Positions 50,270-59,579 are shown, counted from the stretch's first letter. The stretch is 64,000 bases of DNA from Pedobacter miscanthi (GCF_003315595.1 NZ_QNQU01000013.1:124001-188000), one strand, 5' to 3'. The notes: generated by a model not told the origin, from the letters alone. Numbers and translations are program-made.

Positions 50270-51586
50270 TTAAGCTATTATTATTTTAAGTAAAAGTACG
50301 CCGGCTAATCCTGCAGTACCCACTATTGATTCCATTAAAGCCCAGGATCGGAAAGTATCCTTCAGGCTTAAATTAAAATATTCTTTAAACATCCAGAACC
50401 CGGCATCGTTTACATGCGAAAACATTAAACTACCTGCACCAACGGCCAAAACCATTAAATTCGGGTCGGTATGTGTGGCCACCATCAGGGGTATAATAAT
50501 ACCTGCTGTGGTGAGGCCGGCAACCGTTGCAGAACCAACACAAAAGCGGATCAGTGCTGCAATTAGCCAAGCCAAAAATAAGGGTTCAACCGATAATTCC
50601 TGCAGGTAACTGGCGATTTCTTTACTCACACCACTTTGGGTTAAAATCTCTTTTAAAGCACCCGATCCGGCAATGATCAGCAAAATCAATGCGATATCTT
50701 TTAAAGCATTGCCAAAAATCCCCGACAGGTAATCCATTTTCTTTCCGCGCGAAATACCAAGAAAATAACTGGCTAAAATCAGCACAATCAACATCACGAT
50801 AGAGGGATGTCCTAAAAAAATAATCACTGGAAGAACGGAAGAGCCTGGATCTAAAAACAAAGGAAGAAAAGAAGCCAGTCCCAATAAAATAACGGGCAAT
50901 AAAGCGGTAAACAGACTGATAAATGTTCCCGGAAGTTCATTTTCGGGCAGTTCCTTTGCCCTGAACGATGCCATTGGGCTTGAAGGGATATTTTTTAACG
51001 TTTTGGCAAAAAGCGGTCCGCCGATTACAATGGCAGGTATGGCCACAAGCATCCCGTAAAACAGGGTGAGTCCCATATTGGCGTTAAATTGTACCACCAG
51101 AGCAGCCGGCGATGGATGCGGCGGTAAAAAACCATGCGTAACCGACAATGCAGCGAGCATAGGCAAACCAATATAGAGTGCAGGTAATTTATACCGGTAA
51201 ACTACAGAGAAAATTAAGGGAACCATGAGCACGAATCCGATTCCATAATAAAGCGGAATGCCAATTACAAAACCCGTAATTACCATTGCCCATTGGATAT
51301 GTTTGACACCAAAAACAGCCATCATTACCTGGGCGATCTTTTGAGCGGCGCCACTTTCGGCAACCAGTTTGCCCAGCATGGCACCAGTGGTAATAATAAT
51401 CACCAAAGATCCTAAAACATCACCTATGCCTTTTTCAACAGCACCGGCAATTTTTGGCAAAGGCAATCCTAAACCCAGACCCGCCAGTACAGCGACAATC
51501 AAAAAAGCCAGAAAGGTATTGATTTTAAAAACGGAGATCATTAAAATCAATAATGTTATGCAGCAGAAAACGATGAGTATGGTCAT
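50270..51586 (-). CDS. GntP-family permease (gluconate/D-serine type)
   Basis: The 438-residue membrane protein has about 12 spans and GntP-family signatures such as GIGDVLGSLVIIITTGAMLG, VTHGFLPPHPSPAALV and MLAVGAGSLMFSHVNDAGFW (wording near the C-terminus is VLAVGAGSLMFSHVNDAGFW). Family members carry gluconate, fructuronate or D-serine (DsdX) with protons. The operon with a D-serine dehydratase-like enzyme makes D-serine, or another D-hydroxy-amino acid, the best guess. It is the first gene of the four-gene unit. Confidence 0.92.
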   Translation of the reverse strand: MTILIVFCCITLLILMISVFKINTFLAFLIVAVLAGLGLGLPLPKIAGAVEKGIGDVLGSLVIIITTGAMLGKLVAESGAAQKIAQVMMAVFGVKHIQWAMVITGFVIGIPLYYGIGFVLMVPLIFSVVYRYKLPALYIGLPMLAALSVTHGFLPPHPSPAALVVQFNANMGLTLFYGMLVAIPAIVIGGPLFAKTLKNIPSSPMASFRAKELPENELPGTFISLFTALLPVILLGLASFLPLFLDPGSSVLPVIIFLGHPSIVMLIVLILASYFLGISRGKKMDYLSGIFGNALKDIALILLIIAGSGALKEILTQSGVSKEIASYLQELSVEPLFLAWLIAALIRFCVGSATVAGLTTAGIIIPLMVATHTDPNLMVLAVGAGSLMFSHVNDAGFWMFKEYFNLSLKDTFRSWALMESIVGTAGLAGVLLLKIIIA

Positions 51587-51681
51587 TGATATTTTTTTAG
51601 CTTATCCCACCTGCACTATTCCTATGGATGATATGTTGCAAAATAGTGATTATTTTGTTTTAAGTCGATTATATTCACCCT

Positions 51682-52653
51682 GTGTTTTACCAGGAATATC
51701 TACATCTTTGCATTAAGAATAGCGACCATCCTATCAAGAAAAAATATAATATCGTGTACAAAGCAATTATTATCCTCATCGCCCTTAATTTTTGTGTTTT
51801 CTATTATACAAATGCCCAACCGAAGAAACTAGAGGTAACAGTAGCAGAAATTGCGGCAGATACCAGGGGAAAAATAGGCATTTATGCACGTGTTTTAGAA
51901 AGCAATGAAACTTTCGAATTTAATAACAATCAACATTTTGTGATGCAAAGTGTGTTTAAATTCCCCATTGCGGTGATGCTGCTCAGCGAAGTAGACAAAG
52001 GTAAATTCAACCTCGATCAGCAGGTATTTATTCCTAAATCAAAGATCAAAAAGACCACAAGTAAACTTTATGAGAAATATCCGGAAGGAAATATCTCTGT
52101 TCCTTTGCGCGAAATATTGGAAGATATGGTTTTGTACAGCGATAACAATGCCTGTGATGTTATACTCCAGCTATTAAAAGGGCCAAGGGCACTCACCCGT
52201 TATCTGCACGGGATTGGTATAACGGATATCAATGTTGATTTTGATGAATGGGGTATGCAGAAGAAATGGAATAACCAGTATCAAAACTGGTGTACACCAC
52301 AGGCACAGGTAACCTTGCTTAAACTGGTTTTTGAACAAAAACTCTTAAAAAGTGAAACGAATACCTTACTGAGAACGCTGATGCGTAAAACTTATGTTGC
52401 ACCAATGAGGATCAGGGGGCTGCTTCCAAAAGGTACACTTGTTGAGCACCGCACCGGAACTTCGGCAACAAATGATTCGGGCTTATCTCCTGCTACAAAT
52501 GACGTTGGCACCATTACCTTAGCCAATGGCAAACACCTGGCCATTGCCATATTTTTAATGGATTCGTATGAAAATAACGAAAAGCGGGACCTGATTATAG
52601 CAAAGATTGCAAAGGCTGCTGTTGATGAATTTTCGGGTGTTCAGGCACAATAA
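51682..52653 (+). CDS. Class A beta-lactamase
   Basis: The 323-residue reading begins at a GTG; a later start at 51754 (GTG) would put the signal peptide (AIIILIALNFCVFYYTNAQ) near the N-terminus, so the true start is uncertain. The active-site serine is in SVFK (residues 90-93), SDN is at 153-155, and the KTG box is RTG at 257-259 (EHRTGTS). The omega loop DEWGMQKKWNNQYQNW resembles A2-subclass enzymes of Bacteroidota. The enzyme hydrolyses penicillins or cephalosporins in the periplasm. It stands alone. Confidence 0.9.
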   Translation: MFYQEYLHLCIKNSDHPIKKKYNIVYKAIIILIALNFCVFYYTNAQPKKLEVTVAEIAADTRGKIGIYARVLESNETFEFNNNQHFVMQSVFKFPIAVMLLSEVDKGKFNLDQQVFIPKSKIKKTTSKLYEKYPEGNISVPLREILEDMVLYSDNNACDVILQLLKGPRALTRYLHGIGITDINVDFDEWGMQKKWNNQYQNWCTPQAQVTLLKLVFEQKLLKSETNTLLRTLMRKTYVAPMRIRGLLPKGTLVEHRTGTSATNDSGLSPATNDVGTITLANGKHLAIAIFLMDSYENNEKRDLIIAKIAKAAVDEFSGVQAQ

Positions 52654-52736
52654 CATTATCATGGCAGATTAAAATCATATAAACTTTAGCCAGAATTATA
52701 TAAAGCTACCAGGCAAACCCTGCTTAGTTTTGTATT

Positions 52737-53150
52737 ATGAAAATTAAGGCCGTTTTCTTCCTCTTTATATTTATGCTCAATACCCTTGTGGGTTTTGGCT
52801 GTTCTATAACGATGAAAAATGAGGGGAACGAACACAGCCTTAGACATCACCATACACATCAGCCCGAAACAGTTAAGCAACTTCTCTCCCAACATGCTAG
52901 TTTTAAAATAAACGGTGAAGAAGATTCCTGCTGTAAAACATTGGTTAACGATTTTCTGGTTCAGGGCAAACTCCTGCCCGACTACGCAAAACTGAATCTA
53001 AAGGCGCCTGCACTGGATCCATTTGGTTTTAGGTTAACTCTTATTCCGGAAATAAATATTGTCATTGCAGATCAGCAAGGAATTGATCTGTACCGTTACC
53101 GTCCACCACATCCTGATATCAGGATTTCCATACAAAGTTTCCAGATATAG
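52737..53150 (+). CDS. Small exported Cys/His protein (HYC_CC_PP-like)
   Basis: The 137-residue protein has an N-terminal hydrophobic signal with a cysteine (LVGFGCSI), a histidine cluster (RHHHTH), a CC pair (DSCCKTL) and a proline pair (YRPPHPD). These fit the HYC_CC_PP pattern of small Bacteroidota proteins found near metal-handling genes, though the HYC part is divergent. A TAGTTTTG -7-like sequence lies only 4 nt before the start, so the message may have almost no leader. It is upstream of a DUF3347 and multicopper oxidase group, so metal binding is plausible but unproven. Confidence 0.65.
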   Translation: MKIKAVFFLFIFMLNTLVGFGCSITMKNEGNEHSLRHHHTHQPETVKQLLSQHASFKINGEEDSCCKTLVNDFLVQGKLLPDYAKLNLKAPALDPFGFRLTLIPEINIVIADQQGIDLYRYRPPHPDIRISIQSFQI

Positions 53151-53170
53151 GATAACCCATAGCTTTTTGT

Positions 53171-53264
53171 TTCCCGCTGATTTCGCAGAAAAGAGACGCA
53201 GATTAAGCATATCGATAATATCAGCGATAATCTGCGTTTTTAATCCCCTTAAATCTGCGGGAAA
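53171..53264. repeat. Nested palindromic intergenic repeat TTTCCCGCTGATTT ... AAATCTGCGGGAAA
   Basis: Outer arms of 14 bp with one mismatch enclose inner arms GACGCAGATTA and TAATCTGCGTT. The element lies between the small Cys/His gene and the DUF3347 gene and may form a strong RNA hairpin that reduces read-through. Confidence 0.7.
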
Positions 53265-53343
53265 ATTTAAATATTTTAATACGGTATAAATGCTTTAACA
53301 AGGGCATAATAAAGCCGTGCAAATCATTTTTAAAACAAAAAAC

Positions 53344-53886
53344 ATGAAAACTTTCCTATATAGTATTGCCTTCTCTTTATTTTTTCTTAGCCCGTACAGC
53401 TCAAATGCTACGGTGAAAAAGGCAACTAATCTTACAGAAGATCAGGCGCCTAAAATTACTGCAACAGCCATTTTAGATGCTTACTTAAAATTAAAAAATG
53501 CGCTGGTTACCGATAATGGCAAAAATGCTGCCGCCGCCGGGAACGAACTGGTAAAAGCATTTGCAGCTTTCGATCAATCCAAACTTACAGCTTTACAAAG
53601 AAAAACCTACTCAGAAATTGTGGATGATGCCAAAGAACATGCCGAACATATCGGCTTAAATGCATCTAACATCCCCCACCAACGCGAACATTTCGATCTA
53701 TTGAGTAAGGATATCTACGACATCACTAAATTATTAGGTGCCGGCCGGGAGATCTATGTTGACAGGTGTCCTATGTACAATAAAGGTAAAGGTGCCATCT
53801 GGCTTAGTGAAGTAAAAGACATTAAAAATCCTTACTTCGGGAAAGCCATGTCTACCTGTGGCGCAATAAAAGAAACCTTGCATTAA
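53344..53886 (+). CDS. DUF3347-domain protein, probably copper binding
   Basis: The 180-residue exported protein has a signal peptide (1-20) and a DUF3347 helical domain: AYLKLKNALVTDNGKNAAAA near the start, then DRCPMYNKGKGAIWLSE and NPYFGKAMSTCG at the end. The cysteine/methionine pairs of this end region are often metal ligands, and DUF3347 domains occur on copper efflux and CusB-like proteins. The start at 53344 gives a normal signal peptide; a GTG at 53317 only lengthens it. It is 3 nt before the heme-binding-domain gene. Confidence 0.87.
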   Translation: MKTFLYSIAFSLFFLSPYSSNATVKKATNLTEDQAPKITATAILDAYLKLKNALVTDNGKNAAAAGNELVKAFAAFDQSKLTALQRKTYSEIVDDAKEHAEHIGLNASNIPHQREHFDLLSKDIYDITKLLGAGREIYVDRCPMYNKGKGAIWLSEVKDIKNPYFGKAMSTCGAIKETLH

Positions 53887-53889
53887 CAA

Positions 53890-54357
53890 ATGCGTTTCGT
53901 AAAAAAAGCACTTATTGGACTGCTATTGATTATGATAGCAGTTCAGTTTTACAGGCCTGTTCAAAATACCGATGCATCGGTTATGCCAAATCATATTTCG
54001 AAAGTTATTACGGTTCCCAATCAGGTAAACGGCATACTCAAAAAGGCTTGCTACGATTGCCATAGCAATAATACGCGATATCCCTGGTATGCCCGAATTC
54101 AACCCCTTAGCTGGTTGGTGAATCAACACATCAGTGAGGCCAAAGCAGAACTCAATTTTGACAACTTTAAGGAATACAGCCTGCGGAAACAGCTTAGCAA
54201 ACTCCGTGCGATTGAGAACAGTATGGAAGATGGCACCATGCCCATTGGATCTTACACATTGATCCATAAAGACGCGATTTTAAATAAAGATGAAATAAAA
54301 TTGATAAGCACATGGACAGCGTCATCAAGGGATAGCCTTGAAAAAATTCAGTTTTAA
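53890..54357 (+). CDS. Heme-binding-domain protein (CxxCH)
   Basis: The 155-residue protein has one N-terminal membrane anchor (about 5-22) and a periplasmic domain with CYDCH at residues 54-58. NNTRYPWYARIQPLSWLV follows, the signature of the Bacteroidota haem-binding domain (Haem_bd, PF14376-like). The heme would be covalently bound. It starts 3 nt after the DUF3347 gene and ends 19 nt before the multicopper oxidase start, so it is part of that operon. It may supply electrons or hold a metal for the oxidase. This role is an inference. Confidence 0.87.
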   Translation: MRFVKKALIGLLLIMIAVQFYRPVQNTDASVMPNHISKVITVPNQVNGILKKACYDCHSNNTRYPWYARIQPLSWLVNQHISEAKAELNFDNFKEYSLRKQLSKLRAIENSMEDGTMPIGSYTLIHKDAILNKDEIKLISTWTASSRDSLEKIQF

Positions 54358-54376
54358 AGAAGATAAATATCGAAAG

Positions 54377-56764
54377 ATGAAAAGTATGATATTCAGCATT
54401 TTAATGTTCTTTTCGCTGGGGCTTTCTGCCCAGGAGATAGAAGGGACGAAAATGCAAGAGAGGGAAAAAACCAATGCCACGGAAAAAAAGGATGAGATGG
54501 AGGGCATGGATATGAGCAAGCCATCCGGCACGATGGACAATATTAAAAAGGCAAAGGCAAACCTTGGCCCGATAAAAACGGTAACCTCTAGTGTACCTCC
54601 AACAACCGTTCGTTACGATTTATATGTTACCGATACCACTGTAACCTATGGAGGCAAGCCCAAACATGCCATTGCGGTAAACGGCAGTATCCCCATGCCT
54701 ACCTTAACTTTTACCGAGGGCGATACGGCAGAAATTTATGTGCACAACAGGCTAAAAGAAGAAACTTCTATGCACTGGCACGGCCTTTTTTTGCCCAATC
54801 GCTACGATGGTGTGCCCAATATGACACAGATGCCGATAAAACCGGGCGCCACGCACCTTTATAGATTCCCTGTTATACAAAACGGTACACATTGGTACCA
54901 TAGTCATACGATGCTGCAGGAACAGATCGGAATGTATGGCGCTTTTATCATCAAAAAAAGGAAAGAATGGGATATCCCTTCCATTCCATTGGTTTTAAGC
55001 GAGTGGACTAACATGAAACCAGAGGAAGTGCAGAGAAGTTTGCATGCAGCCAGCGATTGGTTTTCGATTAAAAAAGGTACAACACAGAGTTATGCCGAAG
55101 CCATTAAAACCGGAAATTTTAAAACCAAAGTAGCTAATGAGTGGAAAAGAATGAACGCCATGGATGTTAGCGATGTGTATTACGATAAATTTCTGATCAA
55201 TGGAGAAAACCAATACCAGCAACCAGAGTTTAAGGCCGGTGACAAAGTAAGGTTAAGGATTGCCAATGCAGGGGCTTCATCCTATTTCTGGCTTAAATAT
55301 GCCGGTGGAAAAATCACTGTTGTAGCAACAGATGGGAATGATGTGGAACCTGTTGAGGTAGACCGTTTGATTATTGCAGTATCCGAAACCTACGATGTGG
55401 TGGTTACCATCCCTGAAAATAAAAGTTACGAGTTTTTGGTCACTCCGGAAGACCGCACAAAATCCGCTTCTTTATGGCTCGGAAAGGGCGAAAAAGTAGC
55501 TGCCGGAAAAATGCCAAAGCTCAAATATTTCGCCGGAATGAAGATGATGAACGATATGATGGATATGAACGGCAACATGGTTGAAATGAAAGGCATGAAA
55601 ATGCAGAACCAGGTGATGGACATGAATACAGTAATGTATCCTGAAATTACCGGACCAGAAAACACGAAAAAAATGGGCAAAATGGATGGTATGGACATGG
55701 CCGACATGAACACGGATGAAGAAATGCCCGAAATCGTTACGCTAAATTACAACATGTTGCGCGATCCTAAAAAAACAGTTTTACCAAAAGGTCCGGTCCA
55801 GGAGCTAAAATTCGACCTTACGGGCAACATGAACCGTTATGTGTGGACGCTGGATAATAAAACAGTTTCGGAATCGGATAAAATCCTGATCAAAAAGGGC
55901 GAAAATTTAAGGGTCATTTTATACAATAACAGTATGATGCGACACCCCATGCACCTACACGGGCACGATTTCAGGGTAATTAACGGACAGGGGGATTATG
56001 CCCCGATGAAAAACGTACTCGACATTATGCCGATGGAAAGGGATACCATCGAATTTGCCGCTACAGAAAATGGGGGCGATTGGTTTTTCCATTGCCATAT
56101 TTTATACCACATGATGGGCGGTATGGGCAGGGTATTTAGCTACGAAAATTCACCACCCAACCCCGATGTACCCGATCCTAAATTAGCGCAGCGCAAACTC
56201 TTTCGCGACGACCGCATGCCACACCTAATGGGCCGCGTAGGCATAGAAAGCAGTGGTAGCGACGGACAATTAATGCTTGCACAAACCCGTTGGTCGCTTA
56301 ATACCATGTGGCACCTTGGTACAAACGCCATGATGGGTTACGAAAGTGAAACCATGCTGGGCAGGTATATTGGCCGCAATCAATGGCTGTTTCCTTATTT
56401 GGGTTTCGATTACCATTATAAGGAATTTAATCCTGATGAAAAAAACATTTTCGGGAACGATGAACGCAATATGTTCGGGCAGATCAGTAATAAAGAAAAT
56501 CGCAAAACCATTGTTGCAGGTATTGCCTATACCCTACCCATGCTGATTGTTGCCGACGCCAGGATTGATGGCAACGGAAAATTAAGGTTTCAATTGGGAC
56601 GGGAAGACATACCCGTTTCTAAACGATTACGCGCAAACTTTATGGTAAACACCGATAAAGAATATGCCGCAGGCCTTCGGTACATTTTAACAAAATATAT
56701 TGCACTTTCTACGCATTACGATAGCGACATGGGCCTGGGCGGTGGATTAACTTTTAATTATTGA
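54377..56764 (+). CDS. Multicopper oxidase fused to a CopB-like beta-barrel
   Basis: The 795-residue protein has a signal peptide (1-19) and copper-oxidase domains with all type 1, 2 and 3 ligands: HWHGLF, HWYHSHTML, HPMHLHGHDFRV and the final WFFHCHILYHMMGGM with the type-1 cysteine. A methionine-rich insert (about 375-435; MKMMNDMMDMNGNMVEMKG and GKMDGMDMADMN) resembles copper-binding loops of CueO and PcoA. The last 210 residues (LAQTRWSLNTMWHLGTNAMM to LGGGLTFNY) form a CopB-like outer-membrane barrel. It combines PcoA/CopA and PcoB/CopB in one chain and should oxidise Cu(I). The start at 54338 is possible but lacks the signal peptide. Confidence 0.9.
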   Translation: MKSMIFSILMFFSLGLSAQEIEGTKMQEREKTNATEKKDEMEGMDMSKPSGTMDNIKKAKANLGPIKTVTSSVPPTTVRYDLYVTDTTVTYGGKPKHAIAVNGSIPMPTLTFTEGDTAEIYVHNRLKEETSMHWHGLFLPNRYDGVPNMTQMPIKPGATHLYRFPVIQNGTHWYHSHTMLQEQIGMYGAFIIKKRKEWDIPSIPLVLSEWTNMKPEEVQRSLHAASDWFSIKKGTTQSYAEAIKTGNFKTKVANEWKRMNAMDVSDVYYDKFLINGENQYQQPEFKAGDKVRLRIANAGASSYFWLKYAGGKITVVATDGNDVEPVEVDRLIIAVSETYDVVVTIPENKSYEFLVTPEDRTKSASLWLGKGEKVAAGKMPKLKYFAGMKMMNDMMDMNGNMVEMKGMKMQNQVMDMNTVMYPEITGPENTKKMGKMDGMDMADMNTDEEMPEIVTLNYNMLRDPKKTVLPKGPVQELKFDLTGNMNRYVWTLDNKTVSESDKILIKKGENLRVILYNNSMMRHPMHLHGHDFRVINGQGDYAPMKNVLDIMPMERDTIEFAATENGGDWFFHCHILYHMMGGMGRVFSYENSPPNPDVPDPKLAQRKLFRDDRMPHLMGRVGIESSGSDGQLMLAQTRWSLNTMWHLGTNAMMGYESETMLGRYIGRNQWLFPYLGFDYHYKEFNPDEKNIFGNDERNMFGQISNKENRKTIVAGIAYTLPMLIVADARIDGNGKLRFQLGREDIPVSKRLRANFMVNTDKEYAAGLRYILTKYIALSTHYDSDMGLGGGLTFNY

Positions 56765-56775
56765 TGGTAAAATAA

Positions 56776-56814
56776 AAACGGGATAAACTGGCAAGGTGCC
56801 CATTTATCCCGTTT
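56776..56814 (+). terminator. Terminator hairpin after the copper operon
   Basis: AAACGGGATAAA and TTTATCCCGTTT pair over 12 bp around a 15-nt loop, 11 nt past the stop codon. The rest of the gap to 57145 is AT-rich and shows no gene. Confidence 0.8.
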
Positions 56815-57145
56815 ACCGAAATAAGCCAAAACATCCGTCGGGGCTTATTAACTAACCAAATAATAACCAATATCTATGATATCTATGCTACAAAACTAGC
56901 AAGGTAAGATGAACAAAAAATGAAGTTTTACTTCTAAAACACGGCCATTTCATTTTACTATGTACTGTAATCGCAATTAAACTTTATAGTGAAGATCGAC
57001 GGTCATCATTCTTCAATCCAAAAACGAGGTTTTATAGGCTTTAACTTAAAAAACACCCATGCACTTTAACGTATTAATAACAATCATTTAACATTCAAAA
57101 CGATTTAAATCAGTTACTTATTCATTTATTTGAAAGCGCAGATAC

Positions 57146-58597
57146 ATGATTTGCATCATCAATATCCAAACTGATTTTATGCCATCTTTTTGTACCATCA
57201 TACCCTTTTTAGGAAACACCGATTTAAGTACTCCCCTATCCATAGTTTTCATCGTCTGCCTGCTTGCCGTAGTGGGGTTTGAATTTGTAAACGGCTTTCA
57301 TGATACCGCCAATGCGGTTGCAACGGTTATTTACACCAAGGCACTAAAACCCATTATAGCCATTCCGTGGTCGGGATTTTGGAATTTTATGGGGGTTTTT
57401 ACCGGAGGAATTGCCGTAGCCATGGGTATTTTAAAACTTGTTCCTTTAGATGCCCTCATGAGCCTTCCGGTTGGCGTTGGTGCGGCTATGGTTTTAGCAG
57501 TATTACTGGCCTCCATTGCCTGGAACCTGGGTACATGGTACCTTGGGATCCCCTGCTCCAGTTCGCATACCATGATCGGTGCCATGATCGGCGCCGGACT
57601 TGCTTTTACCTGGTATTATGGAGGTAAAGGTGTAAATTGGGGCAAGGCCGAAGAAATTGGCCTATCACTGATTCTATCGCCCATTATTGGTTTTGGGATA
57701 GCCATACTACTAATGTATTTTTTAAAGCATGTGGTTAAATATCATGCCCTTTTCCATATCCCAACCGGCGAAAACGACCGTCCTCCTTTATTAATCAGGG
57801 CTTTGCTCATTACCACCTGTACTCTGGTAAGCTTTTTCCACGGCAGTAACGACGGACAAAAAGGCGTGGGTTTACTGATGCTGATCCTTGTTGCATTCCT
57901 TCCGGCAAAATTTGCAGTGAACCATCATATCTCAAACGATAAAGTGTTGTTCCAGCTGAACCAGACTGAACAGGTGCTTCAAAAAACAGCTACACTTAAC
58001 CATGGTAAACGATTGGATATTACCACCCTGGTAAGTAAGATAGATAAAGCCAAATATCATTTATCGCTCAAAAATGAAACCGACAAAAAAAATACCTATC
58101 TTTTTCGTAAGCAGATTGAAGAGGTAGTGGCTTCGGTAAAAATGGTAAGTCAAGATAAAACATTGGTGATGAACACGGCAGATCACCAGACACTGACAGA
58201 CAACGCATCCGAATTATCAAAACTGGTCGAATTTGCACCGCTTTGGGTAATCTTGTTGATCTCCATTTCATTGGGATTAGGTACCATGATCGGCTGGAAA
58301 CGTATAGCCGTTACCATAGGCGAAAAAATCGGGAATGAACATTTAAATTATGCCCAGGGTGCCACTTCCGAAATTGTAGCCGCCTCTACCATCGGTTTAA
58401 GTACTGCTTTTGGTTTACCGGTAAGTACCACACACGTATTATCAAGTGGTATTGCTGGTGCAATGGTAGCTTCGGGTGGGCGAAAAAACCTGAATAATAA
58501 TACGCTTAAAAATATTGGTCTGGCCTGGGTGCTTACTTTGCCGGTATCCATTATACTGGCCATGTTATTGTTTATGCTCTTTCACCTGTTTATTTAA
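57146..58597 (+). CDS. PiT-family inorganic phosphate transporter
   Basis: The 483-residue membrane protein has both PiT signatures: GFEFVNGFHDTANAVATVIY near the N-terminus and FFHGSNDGQKGVG near the middle. It has about 10 membrane spans. Between the two halves lies a hydrophilic, helix-rich loop of about 100 residues (roughly 265-365). PiT proteins import metal-phosphate with protons. ATG at 57146 or 57179 could be used; both are before the first span. It is followed by a universal stress protein gene 28 nt downstream. Confidence 0.92.
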   Translation: MICIINIQTDFMPSFCTIIPFLGNTDLSTPLSIVFIVCLLAVVGFEFVNGFHDTANAVATVIYTKALKPIIAIPWSGFWNFMGVFTGGIAVAMGILKLVPLDALMSLPVGVGAAMVLAVLLASIAWNLGTWYLGIPCSSSHTMIGAMIGAGLAFTWYYGGKGVNWGKAEEIGLSLILSPIIGFGIAILLMYFLKHVVKYHALFHIPTGENDRPPLLIRALLITTCTLVSFFHGSNDGQKGVGLLMLILVAFLPAKFAVNHHISNDKVLFQLNQTEQVLQKTATLNHGKRLDITTLVSKIDKAKYHLSLKNETDKKNTYLFRKQIEEVVASVKMVSQDKTLVMNTADHQTLTDNASELSKLVEFAPLWVILLISISLGLGTMIGWKRIAVTIGEKIGNEHLNYAQGATSEIVAASTIGLSTAFGLPVSTTHVLSSGIAGAMVASGGRKNLNNNTLKNIGLAWVLTLPVSIILAMLLFMLFHLFI

Positions 58598-58625
58598 CAG
58601 TTTCAATATTAATTATCTCTACAAA

Positions 58626-59447
58626 ATGAAACAGATACTTGTAGCAACGGATTTTTCGAAAAGCGCCGGAAATGCCCTGTCTTACGCATTGGCTATGGCA
58701 AAAACGCTGGGTATGGAAGTAGTGGCCATCCACGCCATACATCCAACCGAAGGGATCAACAACAGCACTTATAACGCCATATTTATCGAATCGTACTACG
58801 CAAATAAAAGGGCTGCTTTAAAAGAATGGGCAGCAAACATCAGTCAAAAGGATAACCTTACCGACGTTAAGCTCGAAACAATATGCGATGTAGGCTTTTT
58901 AAAAACAGTAATTACCAGGCATACTGAAAATAACCCTGTAGAATTATTGGTAATGGGCATTACAGGTGCTACGGGTATCAGTGGAATTGTAGGCAGCAAC
59001 GCCAGTATGGCTGTTACCAAAATGAGAATCCCGACATTGATTGTTCCATTAGAAAGCAGTTTTGCCAATTTCCCGATTATTACACTGGCTACCGATTACG
59101 AAACGGTACTTTCGCCCAAAGATGTTACAGCCCTTAGCGAACTCTTAAAAGCCTCAGGAACAAAAAAAATGCAGGTACTGTATGTGGCCGAAAAATCGGA
59201 CGAGTTACACATCCAGACCGGCGAAAAAAGAATCAGGGATTTATTGCCGGATATAGTAATAGACTTTAATTATATTCACGACAGCAGCGCACCGAACGGT
59301 ATCATCGATTTTATCAAAAGTAACCATACCGATATCCTGTGCCTAGTTAAACACCATCATAATATTATTTACCGCCTGTTTACGAGTAGTACGGTTAACC
59401 AGGTGATGAATAAAACAGTAAAGGCCATTTTGGTTTTGCACGAATAA
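58626..59447 (+). CDS. Universal stress protein, two-domain
   Basis: The 273-residue protein has two UspA-type Rossmann-like domains. The first begins MKQILVATDFSKSAGNALSY and contains the nucleotide-loop pattern MGITGATGISGIVGSNA; the second starts around FPIITLATDYE and ends in FTSSTVNQVMNKTVKAILVL. The longer reading beginning at 58515 overlaps the PiT gene in another frame and is rejected. It is 28 nt after the PiT gene and may be co-transcribed. Its target is unknown. Confidence 0.9.
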   Translation: MKQILVATDFSKSAGNALSYALAMAKTLGMEVVAIHAIHPTEGINNSTYNAIFIESYYANKRAALKEWAANISQKDNLTDVKLETICDVGFLKTVITRHTENNPVELLVMGITGATGISGIVGSNASMAVTKMRIPTLIVPLESSFANFPIITLATDYETVLSPKDVTALSELLKASGTKKMQVLYVAEKSDELHIQTGEKRIRDLLPDIVIDFNYIHDSSAPNGIIDFIKSNHTDILCLVKHHHNIIYRLFTSSTVNQVMNKTVKAILVLHE

Positions 59448-59511
59448 GGGGGAATGGGTGATGGAAGATGTAACACGTATGAGGGAAGATGTAAAATGGA
59501 AGATGAACAAA

Positions 59512-59550
59512 TAGATCTCTCCACTCCGCTATGCTTCGGTCGAGATGACG
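59512..59550. repeat. Partial GTCATCTCGA-type palindromic repeat
   Basis: AGATCTCTCCACTCCGCTATGC then TTCGGTCGAGATGACG is a half copy of the elements at 19796 and 40941. Confidence 0.6.
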
Positions 59551-59579
59551 TTTTTTGCTGTTGAGCTGTTTGAAACAAA

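Noticed and set aside
58515..58625. Longer N-terminus for the universal stress protein
   Set aside because: It overlaps the PiT gene in another frame and precedes the family start MKQILVATDFS.
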